A stretch of DNA of 64,000 bases, taken from contig CAWIJO010000010.1 of the NCBI GenBank assembly GCA_963836355.1, forward strand, positions 620,001-684,000, given 5' to 3'. A model generated the notes under the pieces. The model did no database searches, had not been told where the DNA came from, and worked only from the letters and a program-made list of their open reading frames with translations. Each line of letters opens with the position of its first letter. Position 1 is the first letter of the stretch. A program made the translations under genes and the position numbers. This DNA comes from Palsa-506 sp963836355 (GTDB taxonomy: Bacteria; Actinomycetota; Actinomycetes; Streptosporangiales; Streptosporangiaceae). Positions 1 through 8,438 of the stretch are shown piece after piece.

Positions 1-1137
1 GGCCACTGCGGCCAGCTCGCCCGGCCCGTGGGCGCGCAGGTCGCTGCCCTTGGGGAAGTACTGGCGGAGCAGGCCGTTGGTGTTCTCGTTAGACGGTCGC
101 TGCCAGGGGCTGGCCTTGTCGCAGAAGTACACCGGCATGCCCAGCGCGGCGGTGATCTCCCGGTGCAGCGCCATCTCTTTGCCCTGGTCCCAGGTTAGCG
201 AGCGGCGCATCTGCGGGGGCAGCGAAGACATGGCGGCGATGAGTGCGTCGCGGACCGCCTCGGCGGTGTGCCGGCCGGGCAGGTGGAGCAGGATCGTGAA
301 CCGCGACGCCCGGTCCACCAGGGTGCCGATCGCTGACCGGTTGGACGCGCCGGTAATCAGGTCGCCCTCCCAGTGCCCGCACTCGCCGCGGCCAGCGGCC
401 TCGGCGGGCCGCTGATCAAGCATGGTCATGGCGGTGATCCCGTTCAGGCGGCGCTCGCCCGGCCGCCGGTGTGGCCTGCGCCGCCGTCTGCGGGTGCGCA
501 GTACCCGGGCTGGCAGCTCGCGGGAAAGCCCGCCGAGCTCGGAGCGGTAGACCGCCTGGTAGATGGTCTCGTGCACGACATGTCGCGCCCGCTCGCCAGG
601 GAACGCGCGGCGCAGCGCCTGACTGACCTGCTCCGGGCTCCACCGCCTGGCCAGCCGCTCCTGCACGAACTGCCGTAGTACCTCATCACCAGCGATCTTG
701 CCCGCCCGCGGCCGGGTACGCCGCCGCGCGGCCAGCTTGCGCGCGGCAAATGGCCGGTACTGGCCGCTGCCCGGATCCCGGTTCCGGCGCAGCTCCCGGC
801 TGATCGTCGACGGGCTGCGGCCCAGCCGCTCCGCGATCACCCGCACCCCGGCCCCCGCCTTGCGCAGGTCAGCGATCCGCACCCGCTCATCCTCAGACAA
901 ATACCGGTCAGAGATCTCCCGCCCGGCCACCTGCCCCCGTGTGACCACGGGAGAATAATGCAGCTTCCTGCCGTCCCTGGTGACGATTGTGCGGCCGTGT
1001 CGCCACCATTTCCCGGTCCGCCGGTTGATCCCGACGATCCGGCACGCCTCCGAGTTGTTGTAGCCCTGCGCGATCAGCCTGGCGAACTGCTCACGCTTCT
1101 CGACCTGCGGCAGCGCTCCCGGTCCCCGGCGCCCCAT
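1..1137 (-). CDS. IS30-family transposase (C-terminus beyond window edge)
   Basis: DDE transposase that would move its own insertion sequence by cut-and-paste or circle formation. I translated 379 uninterrupted codons from ATG at 1137 to the window edge. A helix-turn-helix (ERLGRSPSTISRELRRN) lies at residues 103-119. The catalytic triad reads as D259 (GHWEGD), D317 (TWDQG) and E351 (SNENTNGLLRQ), with the 33-residue D-E spacing of this family. Typical members are about 380-400 residues, so little is missing. The region just before the ATG (about 1160-1183, TTGCGACGACCGCTAGAAAC) may hold the terminal inverted repeat, but the partner end is outside the window, so this is unproven. Confidence 0.95.
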   Translation of the reverse strand, partial: MGRRGPGALPQVEKREQFARLIAQGYNNSEACRIVGINRRTGKWWRHGRTIVTRDGRKLHYSPVVTRGQVAGREISDRYLSEDERVRIADLRKAGAGVRVIAERLGRSPSTISRELRRNRDPGSGQYRPFAARKLAARRRTRPRAGKIAGDEVLRQFVQERLARRWSPEQVSQALRRAFPGERARHVVHETIYQAVYRSELGGLSRELPARVLRTRRRRRRPHRRPGERRLNGITAMTMLDQRPAEAAGRGECGHWEGDLITGASNRSAIGTLVDRASRFTILLHLPGRHTAEAVRDALIAAMSSLPPQMRRSLTWDQGKEMALHREITAALGMPVYFCDKASPWQRPSNENTNGLLRQYFPKGSDLRAHGPGELAAVA

Positions 1138-1183
1138 CGCAACCCCCGAACATGTCGGATGTTGCGACGACCGCTAGAAACCG

Positions 1184-1508
1184 CCTGCCAGCCGGATGCT
1201 CGATCGGCTGCTCATCCCGGTCCTGGGGGCGCGGGCTGATGCGTGCAGGTGCTGACCGGTGCGCTGACGTTCCTGCGGCCCGTCACCGTCGGCGGAGGGC
1301 CGGCGGCAACCGGCGGCTGACCGAGATCCTGGAATTCGCATGGCGCAGCCGGGCTGTGCTCGGCAACGCCGGAGTACTCGGGCTGGCCACGCTGCCGCAA
1401 GTGGCGGATGCCGGCGTGGGCGACGATACCCTCCGAGTGCCGTGCCCGGCGTTACCTCCTTGTTGCGAGTTTTTAGTTTCTACTACCTGACTGATGTAAA
1501 CTGCAGCA
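1184..1508. other. Gap between IS30 element and regulator gene, with regulator promoter
   Basis: No convincing gene. The last 50 bases are notably AT-richer than the surroundings and should hold the promoter of the downstream regulator. An imperfect inverted repeat AGTTTCTAC (1475-1483) / GTAAACT (1495-1501) sits 7 bases before its ATG and is a candidate operator for autoregulation. This is inference from position and symmetry only. Confidence 0.4.
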
Positions 1509-2615
1509 ATGGATATGCAGGCGCTTCTCGCGTCCGACGCCGGCGCCCCGCTCGGCAGGAGCCGGGCCCACGTGCTCGACCTGCTGCGCTCTACTGGCTC
1601 GCTGGTCGGTGTCAAAGAGGTGGCCGGTCGAACCGGGCTTCACCCCAACACCGCCCGGTTCCACCTGGACGCGCTGGCAGACGCAGGGCTGGCCCTCCGG
1701 ACGCCGCAGGCACGGGAAACGCCGGGCCGGCCCAGCATGACCTACCGGGCATCGGACAGCAGCGGGGCGGCGGGACAGCGCCGCTACCGCCTGCTTGCCG
1801 AGATGCTCACCAGCCTCATCGCCGGCGTGATACCCGAGCCGGCAGAGGCCGCGGCGGCGGCCGGCCGCGAGTGGGGCCGCTATATCACCGAGCAGCCGGC
1901 CCCCTATCAGCGGCCGGACGCTGGCGAAGCGGTCGAGAAGCTGGCCGCTGCCCTGGCCGAGATCGGGTTCGCGCCGCAGACCGTGGCCAGCGGCAGAGCC
2001 GGGTACCAGATCCGGCTGCGGCAGTGCCCGTTCCGCGAGGTGGCGCAACACCACCAGGACGTCGTGTGCAAGCTGCACCTGGGCCTCATGCAGGGCGCGC
2101 TCGAGCAGATGCGGGCGCCGGTCACCGCGGACCGGCTGGAGCCGTTCGCGGAGCCCAGCCTGTGCATCGCACACCTTTCGGCACAAGGGAAGTCAGCCGG
2201 GGCCGCAAGCCAGCTTCACCATGATGGCAGGCAGCAGGAAGGGAGGCCCGGCATGCATTCAGACGTCCGGGTCCGCCGCGTGTACGAGGACAGCACGCCG
2301 GAAGACGGAACGCGCGTGCTGGTTGACCGGGTTTGGCCGCGAGGGCTGCGCAAGGACGCGGCCCGGCTGGATGAGTGGGCCAAGGACGTCGCGCCATCCA
2401 GCGGCCTGCGAACGTGGTACGGGCATGATCCGGCGAAGTTCGCTGAGTTCCGCCGGCGCTACACCGCCGAGCTCACCGAGCCGGGGCCGCGCGCCGCGCT
2501 CAGCCGGCTTCGCGCACTGACAGCCGCCGGGCCCGTGACGCTGCTGACCGCGACCCGGGACATCAGCCTCAGCCAGGCAGCCGTCCTCGCCGCGATCCTG
2601 CGGCACCGCGCGTAG
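1509..2615 (+). CDS. SufR-like winged-helix regulator fused in frame to a DUF488 domain
   Basis: Residues 1-80 form an ArsR/SufR-type winged helix (VKEVAGRTGLHPNTARFHL). Residues 90-225 match the C-terminal domain of COG2345 regulators, with C173, C187 and C219 as possible iron-sulfur ligands (QCPFREV, DVVCKLHLGL, PSLCIAHL). Residues 249-368 are a complete DUF488/YeaO-like domain (LVDRVWPRGLRKD, LLTATRDISLSQA), normally a separate protein of about 120 residues. There is no stop between the halves. A strong Shine-Dalgarno AGGAAGGGAGG (2236-2246) lies 6 bases before an in-frame ATG at 2253, so the DUF488 part could also be made alone. The Fe-S role is inferred from the family; the DUF488 function is unknown. 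Confidence 0.8.
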   Translation: MDMQALLASDAGAPLGRSRAHVLDLLRSTGSLVGVKEVAGRTGLHPNTARFHLDALADAGLALRTPQARETPGRPSMTYRASDSSGAAGQRRYRLLAEMLTSLIAGVIPEPAEAAAAAGREWGRYITEQPAPYQRPDAGEAVEKLAAALAEIGFAPQTVASGRAGYQIRLRQCPFREVAQHHQDVVCKLHLGLMQGALEQMRAPVTADRLEPFAEPSLCIAHLSAQGKSAGAASQLHHDGRQQEGRPGMHSDVRVRRVYEDSTPEDGTRVLVDRVWPRGLRKDAARLDEWAKDVAPSSGLRTWYGHDPAKFAEFRRRYTAELTEPGPRAALSRLRALTAAGPVTLLTATRDISLSQAAVLAAILRHRA

Positions 2616-2795
2616 CCCCTTGCCCCGCCGCATCGCCCATCGCTGCGACCTGCCCGGGAAAGACGCCACCTTCGTGAGGCCGGAGTGACGCCGCCCGACG
2701 TGGCGGCACAGCGCAGGGCCAGCGGATCCCCCTGCAGCCGGCCAGAAAAGCTCACGCGCGGCGCGAGTCGCGAAGATCTGTGCCGCCAAGACAGC

Positions 2796-3109
2796 CGCGG
2801 CGTCATGGGTCCGGCGGGCTGCTTCCCGCGCCGTCGCCAGTGGTGACCTCGCCGTCTGCGCTGTGCTGTCCGGCAACCGCAATTTCGAGGGCCGCATCCA
2901 CCCCGGGATAAAGATGAACTACCTGGCCTCGCCGCCGCTAGCGATCGCTACGCGCTCGCCGGGTCGATGGAAACTGCCCTGACCCGCGACCCGCGGGGGA
3001 CTGGCAATGACGGTCAGCCGGTATACCTGCGTGACATCTGGCCGTCCCGGCCGAGATCGCCAAGGTCACCGCCGCCTGCCTGCAGTCGGAAACGTTCACC
3101 CGCGAGTAG
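2796..3109 (+). pseudogene. Aconitase (AcnA) C-terminal remnant, frameshifted
   Basis: Pieces of the aconitate hydratase C-terminal region are readable in order across three frames: VCAVLSGNRNFEGR and IKMNYLASPPL, then YALAGSMETALTRDPRGTG with PVYLRDIWPS, then AEIAKVTAACLQ and SETFTRE before a stop at 3107. A missing C near 2948 and another near 3046 explain the frame changes. The roughly 600-700 upstream residues are absent, so this is a relic and not merely a sequencing error. Further upstream a possible GSGGLLPAP piece (about 2806-2832) lies in yet another frame. Confidence 0.8.
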
Positions 3110-3332
3110 GCGGAAGTGTCACACCCTGTGCATCCGTCTGGCAGACCGGGCCGGTGCGAGCAAGACGAGCCTCGGGGGGAGCGCCACCTTGCCCGTGCAG
3201 CTGCGCGATCCGGTCCTCCCGGTCCCCCAGGCGGAGCCCGAGCACGTCACGGTAGAAAGCGAGCGAGCGGTCCAGCTTCCGGACCTGCACCGCCACCGAG
3301 CAGATACCCGTGAGCTGAAGCGCCCCGGCCAT
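3096..3332 (-). pseudogene. Truncated VOC (glyoxalase-fold) protein
   Basis: From ATG at 3332 the first 45 or so residues look like one beta-alpha-beta unit of a vicinal-oxygen-chelate protein (ICSVAVQVRKLDRSLAFYRD followed by VLGLRLGD). The rest of a normal 120-150 residue domain is missing. The tail (QTDAQGVTLPPTRG) has no family likeness and runs antisense into the end of the aconitase relic, which marks the break. Metal-binding residues of the second half are lost, so activity is unlikely. Confidence 0.55.
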
Positions 3333-3442
3333 GCCGGCCCCCGTTTCCCCTAGCATCCTGAGGCGTTTCCCCTGGTGTCCTGAGGTATCGAAGAGGTGCG
3401 CCTGTGCCGCCATTGACACATATCTATTGTACTGGCATCGTC

Positions 3443-3464
3443 GTTTCTACGAATATAAGCTGCA
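3443..3464 (+). promoter_or_regulatory. Motif shared with the regulator's upstream region
   Basis: The AT-rich leader of the oxidase gene contains GTTTCTAC (3443-3450) and CTGCAG (3459-3464). The same two words occur before the SufR-like regulator (GTTTCTAC 1476-1483, CTGCAG 1500-1505). Locally TCGT-TTCT-ACGA (3441-3452) is a short palindrome. It could be an operator for the neighbouring regulator, but the spacing of the two words differs between the sites. Confidence 0.3.
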
Positions 3465-3610
3465 GAAATTAGGCGGACGCAGCGAACCAAGTCGCCGGCC
3501 GGCAGCTATCTGGGTTCGTGCCGGGATTGCAGGCATGCAACCTGTCCTGGCGGGTACCTGCCAGGAGTCTGCAAGCCGGCCATGGCAGCCTGCAGCAGGC
3601 AGGGGTACTG

Positions 3611-5320
3611 ATGACCGCGACACGCCAGACGGCTGCCGGCACGCCAGCGCCGGACAGCTACCGCGGGGGCTCGGTCCTTGCCGACTGGCTGTCGTCTACC
3701 GACCACAAGGTGATCGGGCACATGTACCTGATCACCTCGTTCGGTTTCTTCATGATCGCCGGGCTGATGGCCATGATCATGCGTGCGCAGCTGCTCGGGC
3801 CGGACAATCACCTGGTGTCCGATCAGCAGTACAACGAGCTGTTCACGATGCACGGCGCGATCATGCTCCTGCTGTTCGCGACCCCGCTGTTCGTCGGGCT
3901 CGCCAACGAGATCATGCCGCTGCAGATCGGCGCGCCGGACGTGGCGTTCCCGCGGCTGAACCTGCTGAGCTACTACATGTTCGTATTCGGCGGGCTGATC
4001 CTGCTGGCCAGCTTCGTCACCCCCGGCGGGGCACCGGGGTTCGGCTGGTATGCGTACTCGCCGCTGACCAGCGCCTTGTACTCGCCCGGGGTTGGCGGCG
4101 ACATGTGGATCATGGGCCTGGTGCTGTCCGGGCTCGGCACGATCCTGGGCGGGGTTAACTTCGTCACCACGATCATCTGCATGCGGGCGCCGGGCATGAC
4201 CATGTTCCGGATGCCGATCTTCACCTGGAACATCCTGGTCACCAGCATCATGGTGCTGCTGGCGTTCCCGGTGCTGGCCGCGGCGCTGCTGGTGCTGGAG
4301 ATTGACCGCAAGCTCGGCGCGCAGGTGTTCAGCGCGTCCAGCGGCGGCGCGATCTTGTGGCAGCACTTGTTCTGGTTCTTCGGCCATCCGGAGGTCTATA
4401 TCGTGGCGATACCGTTCTTCGGCATCGCCACCGAGATCCTTCCCGTCTTCTCCAGGAAACCGCTGTTCGGGTACAAGGGGATGGTCGCCGCGACGATCGG
4501 GATCGCCGGCCTGTCCATGACGGTGTGGGCGCATCATATGTTCACCACCGGCGCGGTGCTGCTGCCGTTCTTCTCCCTCATGTCCTTCTTCATCGCGATC
4601 CCGACCGGGATCAAGTTCTTCAACTGGGTCGGCACGATGTGGCAAGGCCAGCTGACGTTCGAGGCGCCGATGCTGTTCATCATCGGCTTCCTGGTGACGT
4701 TCCTGTTCGGCGGGCTGACCGGAGTCATCCTCGCCTCGCCGCCGCTGGATTTCGCGGTCAGCGACACCTACTTCCTGGTCGCCCATTTCCACTACGTGCT
4801 GTTCGGTACCGTGGTGTTCACCATGTTCGGCGGCTTTTACTTCTGGTGGCCCAAGTTCACCGGCAAAAAGCTCGACGAGACCCTCGGGAGATGGCATTTC
4901 TGGACGCTGTTCATCGGCTTCCAGATGACATTCCTCGTGATGCACTGGGAAGGCGTCGAGGGGATGCCGCGCCGCGTAGCGAACTACCCGGACCTTCCGG
5001 GCAACGTGACTACCCTGAACCAGATCTCGACGATCGGGTCATTCATCCTCGGAGCCTCCACGTTCATCTTCCTCTACAACGTCTACAAGACGCATAAGCA
5101 CGGCGAGAAGGTCACGGCCGACGACCCGTGGGGCTTCGCCAACTCCCTGGAATGGGCGACATCCTGCCCGCCGCCGCGGCACAACTTCACGTCGATACCG
5201 CGAATCCGCTCCGAGCGGCCTGCATTCGACCTGCACTACCCGCAGATCAAATCGGGCCGGACCCGTGCGCCCGCGTCACCGGTCCCGGCTGTCCCACCGG
5301 GTGAGCAGGGCGCCCCGTGA
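3611..5320 (+). CDS. ctaD: Cytochrome c oxidase subunit I (orphan copy)
   Basis: Core subunit of an aa3-type heme-copper oxidase, which reduces oxygen to water and pumps protons in the membrane. The 569-residue product has about 12 membrane segments and all metal ligands: H81 for low-spin heme a, H259-Y263 (FGHPEVY) with the cross-linked Tyr, H308-H309 for CuB, H392 for heme a3 and H394 for heme a. The ATG at 3611 follows GCAGGGG and starts the family-typical N-terminus; an upstream GTG would add unrelated residues. No subunit II, III or assembly gene is adjacent, so it must borrow partners encoded elsewhere. It may be an alternative copy used under special conditions set by the nearby regulator (inference). 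Confidence 0.95.
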   Translation: MTATRQTAAGTPAPDSYRGGSVLADWLSSTDHKVIGHMYLITSFGFFMIAGLMAMIMRAQLLGPDNHLVSDQQYNELFTMHGAIMLLLFATPLFVGLANEIMPLQIGAPDVAFPRLNLLSYYMFVFGGLILLASFVTPGGAPGFGWYAYSPLTSALYSPGVGGDMWIMGLVLSGLGTILGGVNFVTTIICMRAPGMTMFRMPIFTWNILVTSIMVLLAFPVLAAALLVLEIDRKLGAQVFSASSGGAILWQHLFWFFGHPEVYIVAIPFFGIATEILPVFSRKPLFGYKGMVAATIGIAGLSMTVWAHHMFTTGAVLLPFFSLMSFFIAIPTGIKFFNWVGTMWQGQLTFEAPMLFIIGFLVTFLFGGLTGVILASPPLDFAVSDTYFLVAHFHYVLFGTVVFTMFGGFYFWWPKFTGKKLDETLGRWHFWTLFIGFQMTFLVMHWEGVEGMPRRVANYPDLPGNVTTLNQISTIGSFILGASTFIFLYNVYKTHKHGEKVTADDPWGFANSLEWATSCPPPRHNFTSIPRIRSERPAFDLHYPQIKSGRTRAPASPVPAVPPGEQGAP

Positions 5321-5418
5321 TGACCCGTGCGTGCCGCTCACGCTGAAGGTCGCGGAACACCACGGCTCGGCAGCAAACCCCGGCCGGTGATCGCCGGCCT
5401 GCGGGTCTATTCACTAAC

Positions 5419-5588
5419 GGCTCTGTCTCACCTTCGGTGGTGACGGTGGGTGGCTAGTTCAGCAGGATTCGGTGGCGCAGGAGGGTGAATCCGGCTCGGC
5501 CGTACATTTGCCGCTTGATCATCTTGGTCTTGGTGTTCACGCCCTCGGTGCGGCCGTTGTGAAAGGCCGGGTGACGGCCGAGTTGGAG
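5419..5588 (-). pseudogene. ISL3-family transposase C-terminal fragment with element end
   Basis: Residues such as FHNGRTEGVNTKTK, MIKRQMYGRAG and LLRHRILL are the standard C-terminus of ISL3/IS1165-type transposases, ending at the stop codon 5454-5456. Just beyond it, 5419-5432 reads GGCTCTGTCTCACC, which resembles the GGCTCT-type terminal repeat of this family. The rest of the transposase is not attached on this side. See the plus-strand piece at 6078-6429, which could be the other part of the same element. Confidence 0.8.
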
Positions 5589-5718
5589 CATACTGAGGAC
5601 AGGCTCACGTTCCCGCGGAAGACCAGCTGAGCACCATGAGCTGTATCCCCTGGTGGCGCCGGCGGCTTCCCTTCGGACTGGGGCACGGCCTCCGGGCAGA
5701 TTGGACGCGTCACAGGAC

Positions 5719-6051
5719 ATGCAAAAGGTATCCCTGGAAGCCCTGGGTCGTGAGCTGCTGGAACGGGCGGTCGCCGCGGGCGGAGGTCACACTGCGGATA
5801 CCGTTGTCGGTGGCCATGAACGGGTACTGCGCCAGACGGTCATTGCCATGCTCGACGGAGCTGTCCTGGCCGAGCATGAGAACCCGGGCGAGGCGACGGT
5901 GTACGTCTTGCGCGGGCGAGTCCGGCTGTCGGCTGGCGAGCTGTCCTGGGAGGGGCGGCCTGGTGATCTGCTTGTGGTGCCCGACGCGCGTCACAGCCTG
6001 GAGGCGCTGGAGGCCTCGGCTGTGCTGTTGACGGTTGCCAAGCTGGGTTGA
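5719..6051 (+). CDS. Small cupin-domain protein
   Basis: A 110-residue single-domain cupin beta-barrel. Cupin motif 1 is visible as HENPGEATVYVLRGR and motif 2 as PDARHSLEAL near residue 92. Such stand-alone cupins bind a metal or a small molecule; the substrate is not predictable here. I chose the ATG at 5719 because the protein family starts about there; a short AGGA lies only two bases upstream, so initiation is weak or leaderless. The gene sits between two transposase pieces and may have been moved with them. The N-terminal helix followed by one barrel makes it complete rather than truncated. Confidence 0.75.
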   Translation: MQKVSLEALGRELLERAVAAGGGHTADTVVGGHERVLRQTVIAMLDGAVLAEHENPGEATVYVLRGRVRLSAGELSWEGRPGDLLVVPDARHSLEALEASAVLLTVAKLG

Positions 6052-6077
6052 TCGCGTAATGCGTCCGGCCGGCAGTC

Positions 6078-6429
6078 TTGCTCGGTGGAAGGTTCGGGAA
6101 CCTGCTCTACCGCTACATCACCCAGGGCCGCGTCGAGGCTGACCGGCCGCACCTATCGCCCCGACGCGTCACCCGGCTCCTGCTCGGCAGGCCCGGCGCC
6201 CTCAGCGACAGCCAGCGGTCGCTGCTCAGCCAGCTGACCGCCGCCTGCCCCAAGATGACCGGCCTCGCCGGCTTTGTCCGCTCCTTCGCCGCCCTGCTTC
6301 GGCCAGATCCTGCGAACCAGGCCAAGCTCGGTGAGTGGGCCCAGACCGCCCGGCTTGCGACCTCCCGCACCTGCACACCTTCACCCGCGGGCTGGACCTG
6401 GACATTCAGGCCGTGATCGCGGCTGCGAA
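6078..6429 (+). pseudogene. ISL3-family transposase fragment, frameshifted
   Basis: The stretch reads LSPRRVTRLLLGRPGALS, then CPKMTGLAGFVRSFAALL and LGEWAQTAR, which match the region before the C-terminal motif of ISL3 transposases. Near 6358 the frame changes and continues as DLPHLHTFTRGLDLDIQAV. It then stops matching exactly where the fragment at 5419-5588 (opposite strand) would continue. The N-terminal two thirds are gone. It is inactive. Confidence 0.75.
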
Positions 6430-6473
6430 GATCGTATCGAATATCCGCCTGGGCCGCCGGCGCTGGACGGGCC

Positions 6474-6780
6474 ATGATCCCGGCCGCGGCGGTCGACCTG
6501 CTCGGCCGGACGAACGGGCTTGTACGCGGCGGTCACGGCGACGGGCGCCCGTCGCTGGCCCGCGACGTCCACCTGGCCGAGGCGATCCTGACGCAGTCCG
6601 GCACCACCAACGGCCAGGTCGCCGTCCAGGGCTGGCGGGACCTGGAGCGGCGCACCGGAGTGGAACTGGCCGACCTCGCCGCCGACCGCGCCGGGGAGCG
6701 GATCAGCTTCGCCGATACGCAGGTGCAGCCCCGCGCGGTCATCACCTCGCCGGAGTGGTCGGCAGCCAGACCGGCGGGCG
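6474..6780 (+). pseudogene. Unrecognised coding fragment
   Basis: About 100 codons with the strong G/C third-position bias of real genes (for example GWRDLERRTGVELADLAADR and ISFADTQVQPRAVI). The reading then passes into low-complexity sequence without family likeness. I do not recognise the protein. The surroundings are all broken genes, so it is more likely a relic than a functional gene. The reading frame stays open to 6980, but the last part is antisense or out of frame to other relics. Confidence 0.3.
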
Positions 6781-6825
6781 GCGTTACTCCCCGTTCGTCG
6801 TCAATGTCGAGCGCAAGAAGCCGTG

Positions 6826-6912
6826 GCACACGCCACGTTCGGGGCGATGGTCTGGGTCTTCCAGCTGGGCATCCTGTCGGGCCTGCTGGGCTTCACCGCC
6901 ACTGGCGCCTGA
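6826..6912 (+). pseudogene. MMPL-family transporter scrap
   Basis: Twenty-eight codons read AHATFGAMVWVFQLGILSG and LLGFTATGA then stop. This is the characteristic stretch before the GLSMDYEV region of MMPL/RND lipid exporters. Nothing else of the roughly 700-residue protein is present. It is a relic only. Confidence 0.5.
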
Positions 6913-6929
6913 ACACCTCGATGCTGATC

Positions 6930-7440
6930 CGGCCCAGGCGAGGCACTCGCTCGAGTCGCGGACCGTGGCGTGTGTGTTGATCCAATGGTTTGGCGCGGGC
7001 TGAACTGTTCCGTCGATCCACGGGCCGGCATGCAGCCGGTCATAGACGGCGACTTCGGGCTCGCTGGAGGCGCCGGTCAGCACGATCCCGGCTACCTCAC
7101 CCCGGTACAGTGCCGCGAACACCCGGGTGATCACCCCGCCGTAAGAGTGACCGGACAGAACATACGGCGGCCCGACGTGGATCACCTCCAGCAGCGTGCG
7201 CGGCTCCCTGGCCTGCGTGACCCCGGACGGGGCGCACCGAGGCCGGCCGGGCATCGCTGCGACCATCACCCGCCCGGTCGCAGTGCACATCCGGGTCCGG
7301 CGCGCCAGCGCAGGGAGAATCGTCCGCCCGTAGGTGTCGATTCTTGAGGCGGCGTACCCGGCCTCCAATATCACCGCCGGGCGTCCGTGCCCAGCGCACT
7401 CATGGGTCAGCAGGTAGCCGCCGATATTCGCATAACCGAT
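6930..7440 (-). pseudogene. Alpha/beta hydrolase, degraded
   Basis: Reading from 7440 downward gives GHGRPAVILEAGYAAS and PPYVLSGHSYGGVITRVFAA (nucleophile elbow GHSYGG), then VAVYDRLHAGPWIDGTVQP, as in alpha/beta-fold hydrolases. Two compensating frame changes hide the CDRAGDGRSDARPASVRPV segment in another frame, and after ATVR the frame shifts again to RLERVPRLGR. The catalytic His region is absent. The remnant ends against the MMPL scrap on the other strand. Confidence 0.65.
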
Positions 7441-7511
7441 CCTGGGCTGCGCCGCCGCGGTCCTCTGACTTCGGCGCCGCCCGATGGAGGCGCGGCTGTC
7501 AATACTGGTGC

Positions 7512-8051
7512 ATGACGCGCAGAACCGGAATCGGGAGCGGGTCCGCGCCGTCCGCCTCCGGCCCGCCAGCCGTGGGCACCGTGGCGGCATACGCGGCAGC
7601 GCTTGTTGCGTTCGCCTATGCGCTGGTGAGTCTGTACTGGGCCGTGGGTGGGCGTGGGCTCACCGCCACGATCGGTGGCTATGTGGAGCAGATGGCGCGC
7701 CATGGTGGTGCCGCGGTGGTGCTGCTCGCCCTGGCGGCCACGGCGGCGAAGGTAGCTGGTGGCCTGCTCGCGCTGGCGCTGGTCCGGCCCTGGGGGCGGG
7801 TCCTTCCGCGGCGGTGGTTGCTGCTCGGTTCAGCCGCGGCCAGCGTGCTTCTCATCGTGTACGGCGGCCTTAATGTGGCTGCCGGTGCCCTGGTCCTGTC
7901 GGGTGTCATCCACCCTTCGGGGAGCGTGGACCGGACCGCATTGCGCTGGCATGCCGGGGTTTGGGACCTGTGGTTCTTGGTGTGGGGGATCCTGCTGGCG
8001 ATGGCGACCGTCAGCTATTGGCGGCGGACCGCTAACCGAACCGCCGGGTGA
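7512..8051 (+). CDS. DUF3995 four-helix membrane protein
   Basis: The 179-residue product has four hydrophobic segments (about residues 22-45, 63-90, 98-120 and 145-165). It also has the family's YALVSLYWAVGG near the first helix and WDLWFLVWG in the last. DUF3995 proteins are small integral membrane proteins of unknown role. The ATG at 7512 is preferred because the family's N-terminus starts here; the 56 codons further upstream are Arg-rich and overlap the hydrolase relic. It is the first intact gene after the decayed zone. Confidence 0.75.
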   Translation: MTRRTGIGSGSAPSASGPPAVGTVAAYAAALVAFAYALVSLYWAVGGRGLTATIGGYVEQMARHGGAAVVLLALAATAAKVAGGLLALALVRPWGRVLPRRWLLLGSAAASVLLIVYGGLNVAAGALVLSGVIHPSGSVDRTALRWHAGVWDLWFLVWGILLAMATVSYWRRTANRTAG

Positions 8052-8438
8052 CGCCACGGGCCGCCGCCGCAGCGGCCGGGTCTTCCCAGATATTGACCCA
8101 CTTGGCTGGCACCGCGCGCTGCGCAGCCCCAGCCGCAGCATCGCGCGGAACGGGGCACCCGCTGACCCGCCCGGGCTGAGGGTCGGCGAGGTGATCCAGC
8201 AACCGGGACCGCCCGCCCCGGACATGGCCGCCCTGGCCGCCAGCCCGGAGACCGAATCAGTCTCAGGATCAAGCGCGACAGCCAGCATCTGACCGTCCAG
8301 GTCACTCGGCGAACTGCCTGGCAGCTGATCCCTGCCGGTGCTCAAGGAGACGCTGCCGCGGTCTCCATCTGACCGCCATAGCAAGGGCACCAGGGCTCCA
8401 CCACAGCCGATTTGCATAAGAGCGTAAGGAGGAATGAC
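8052..8438. other. 387-base stretch without a recognised gene
   Basis: No open frame with family likeness. A short frame ending at 8370 (RIKRDSQHLTVQVTRRTAW) has a C-terminus-like look and could be the tail of a lost gene, but I cannot name it. The final 15 bases hold the strong ribosome binding site AAGGAGG (8426-8432) of the next gene. Confidence 0.3.

Noticed and set aside
3506..4945. A 479-codon minus-strand frame opposite ctaD
   Set aside because: Low-complexity Gln/Arg/Asp/Glu composition without any domain; the plus strand encodes all oxidase ligands.
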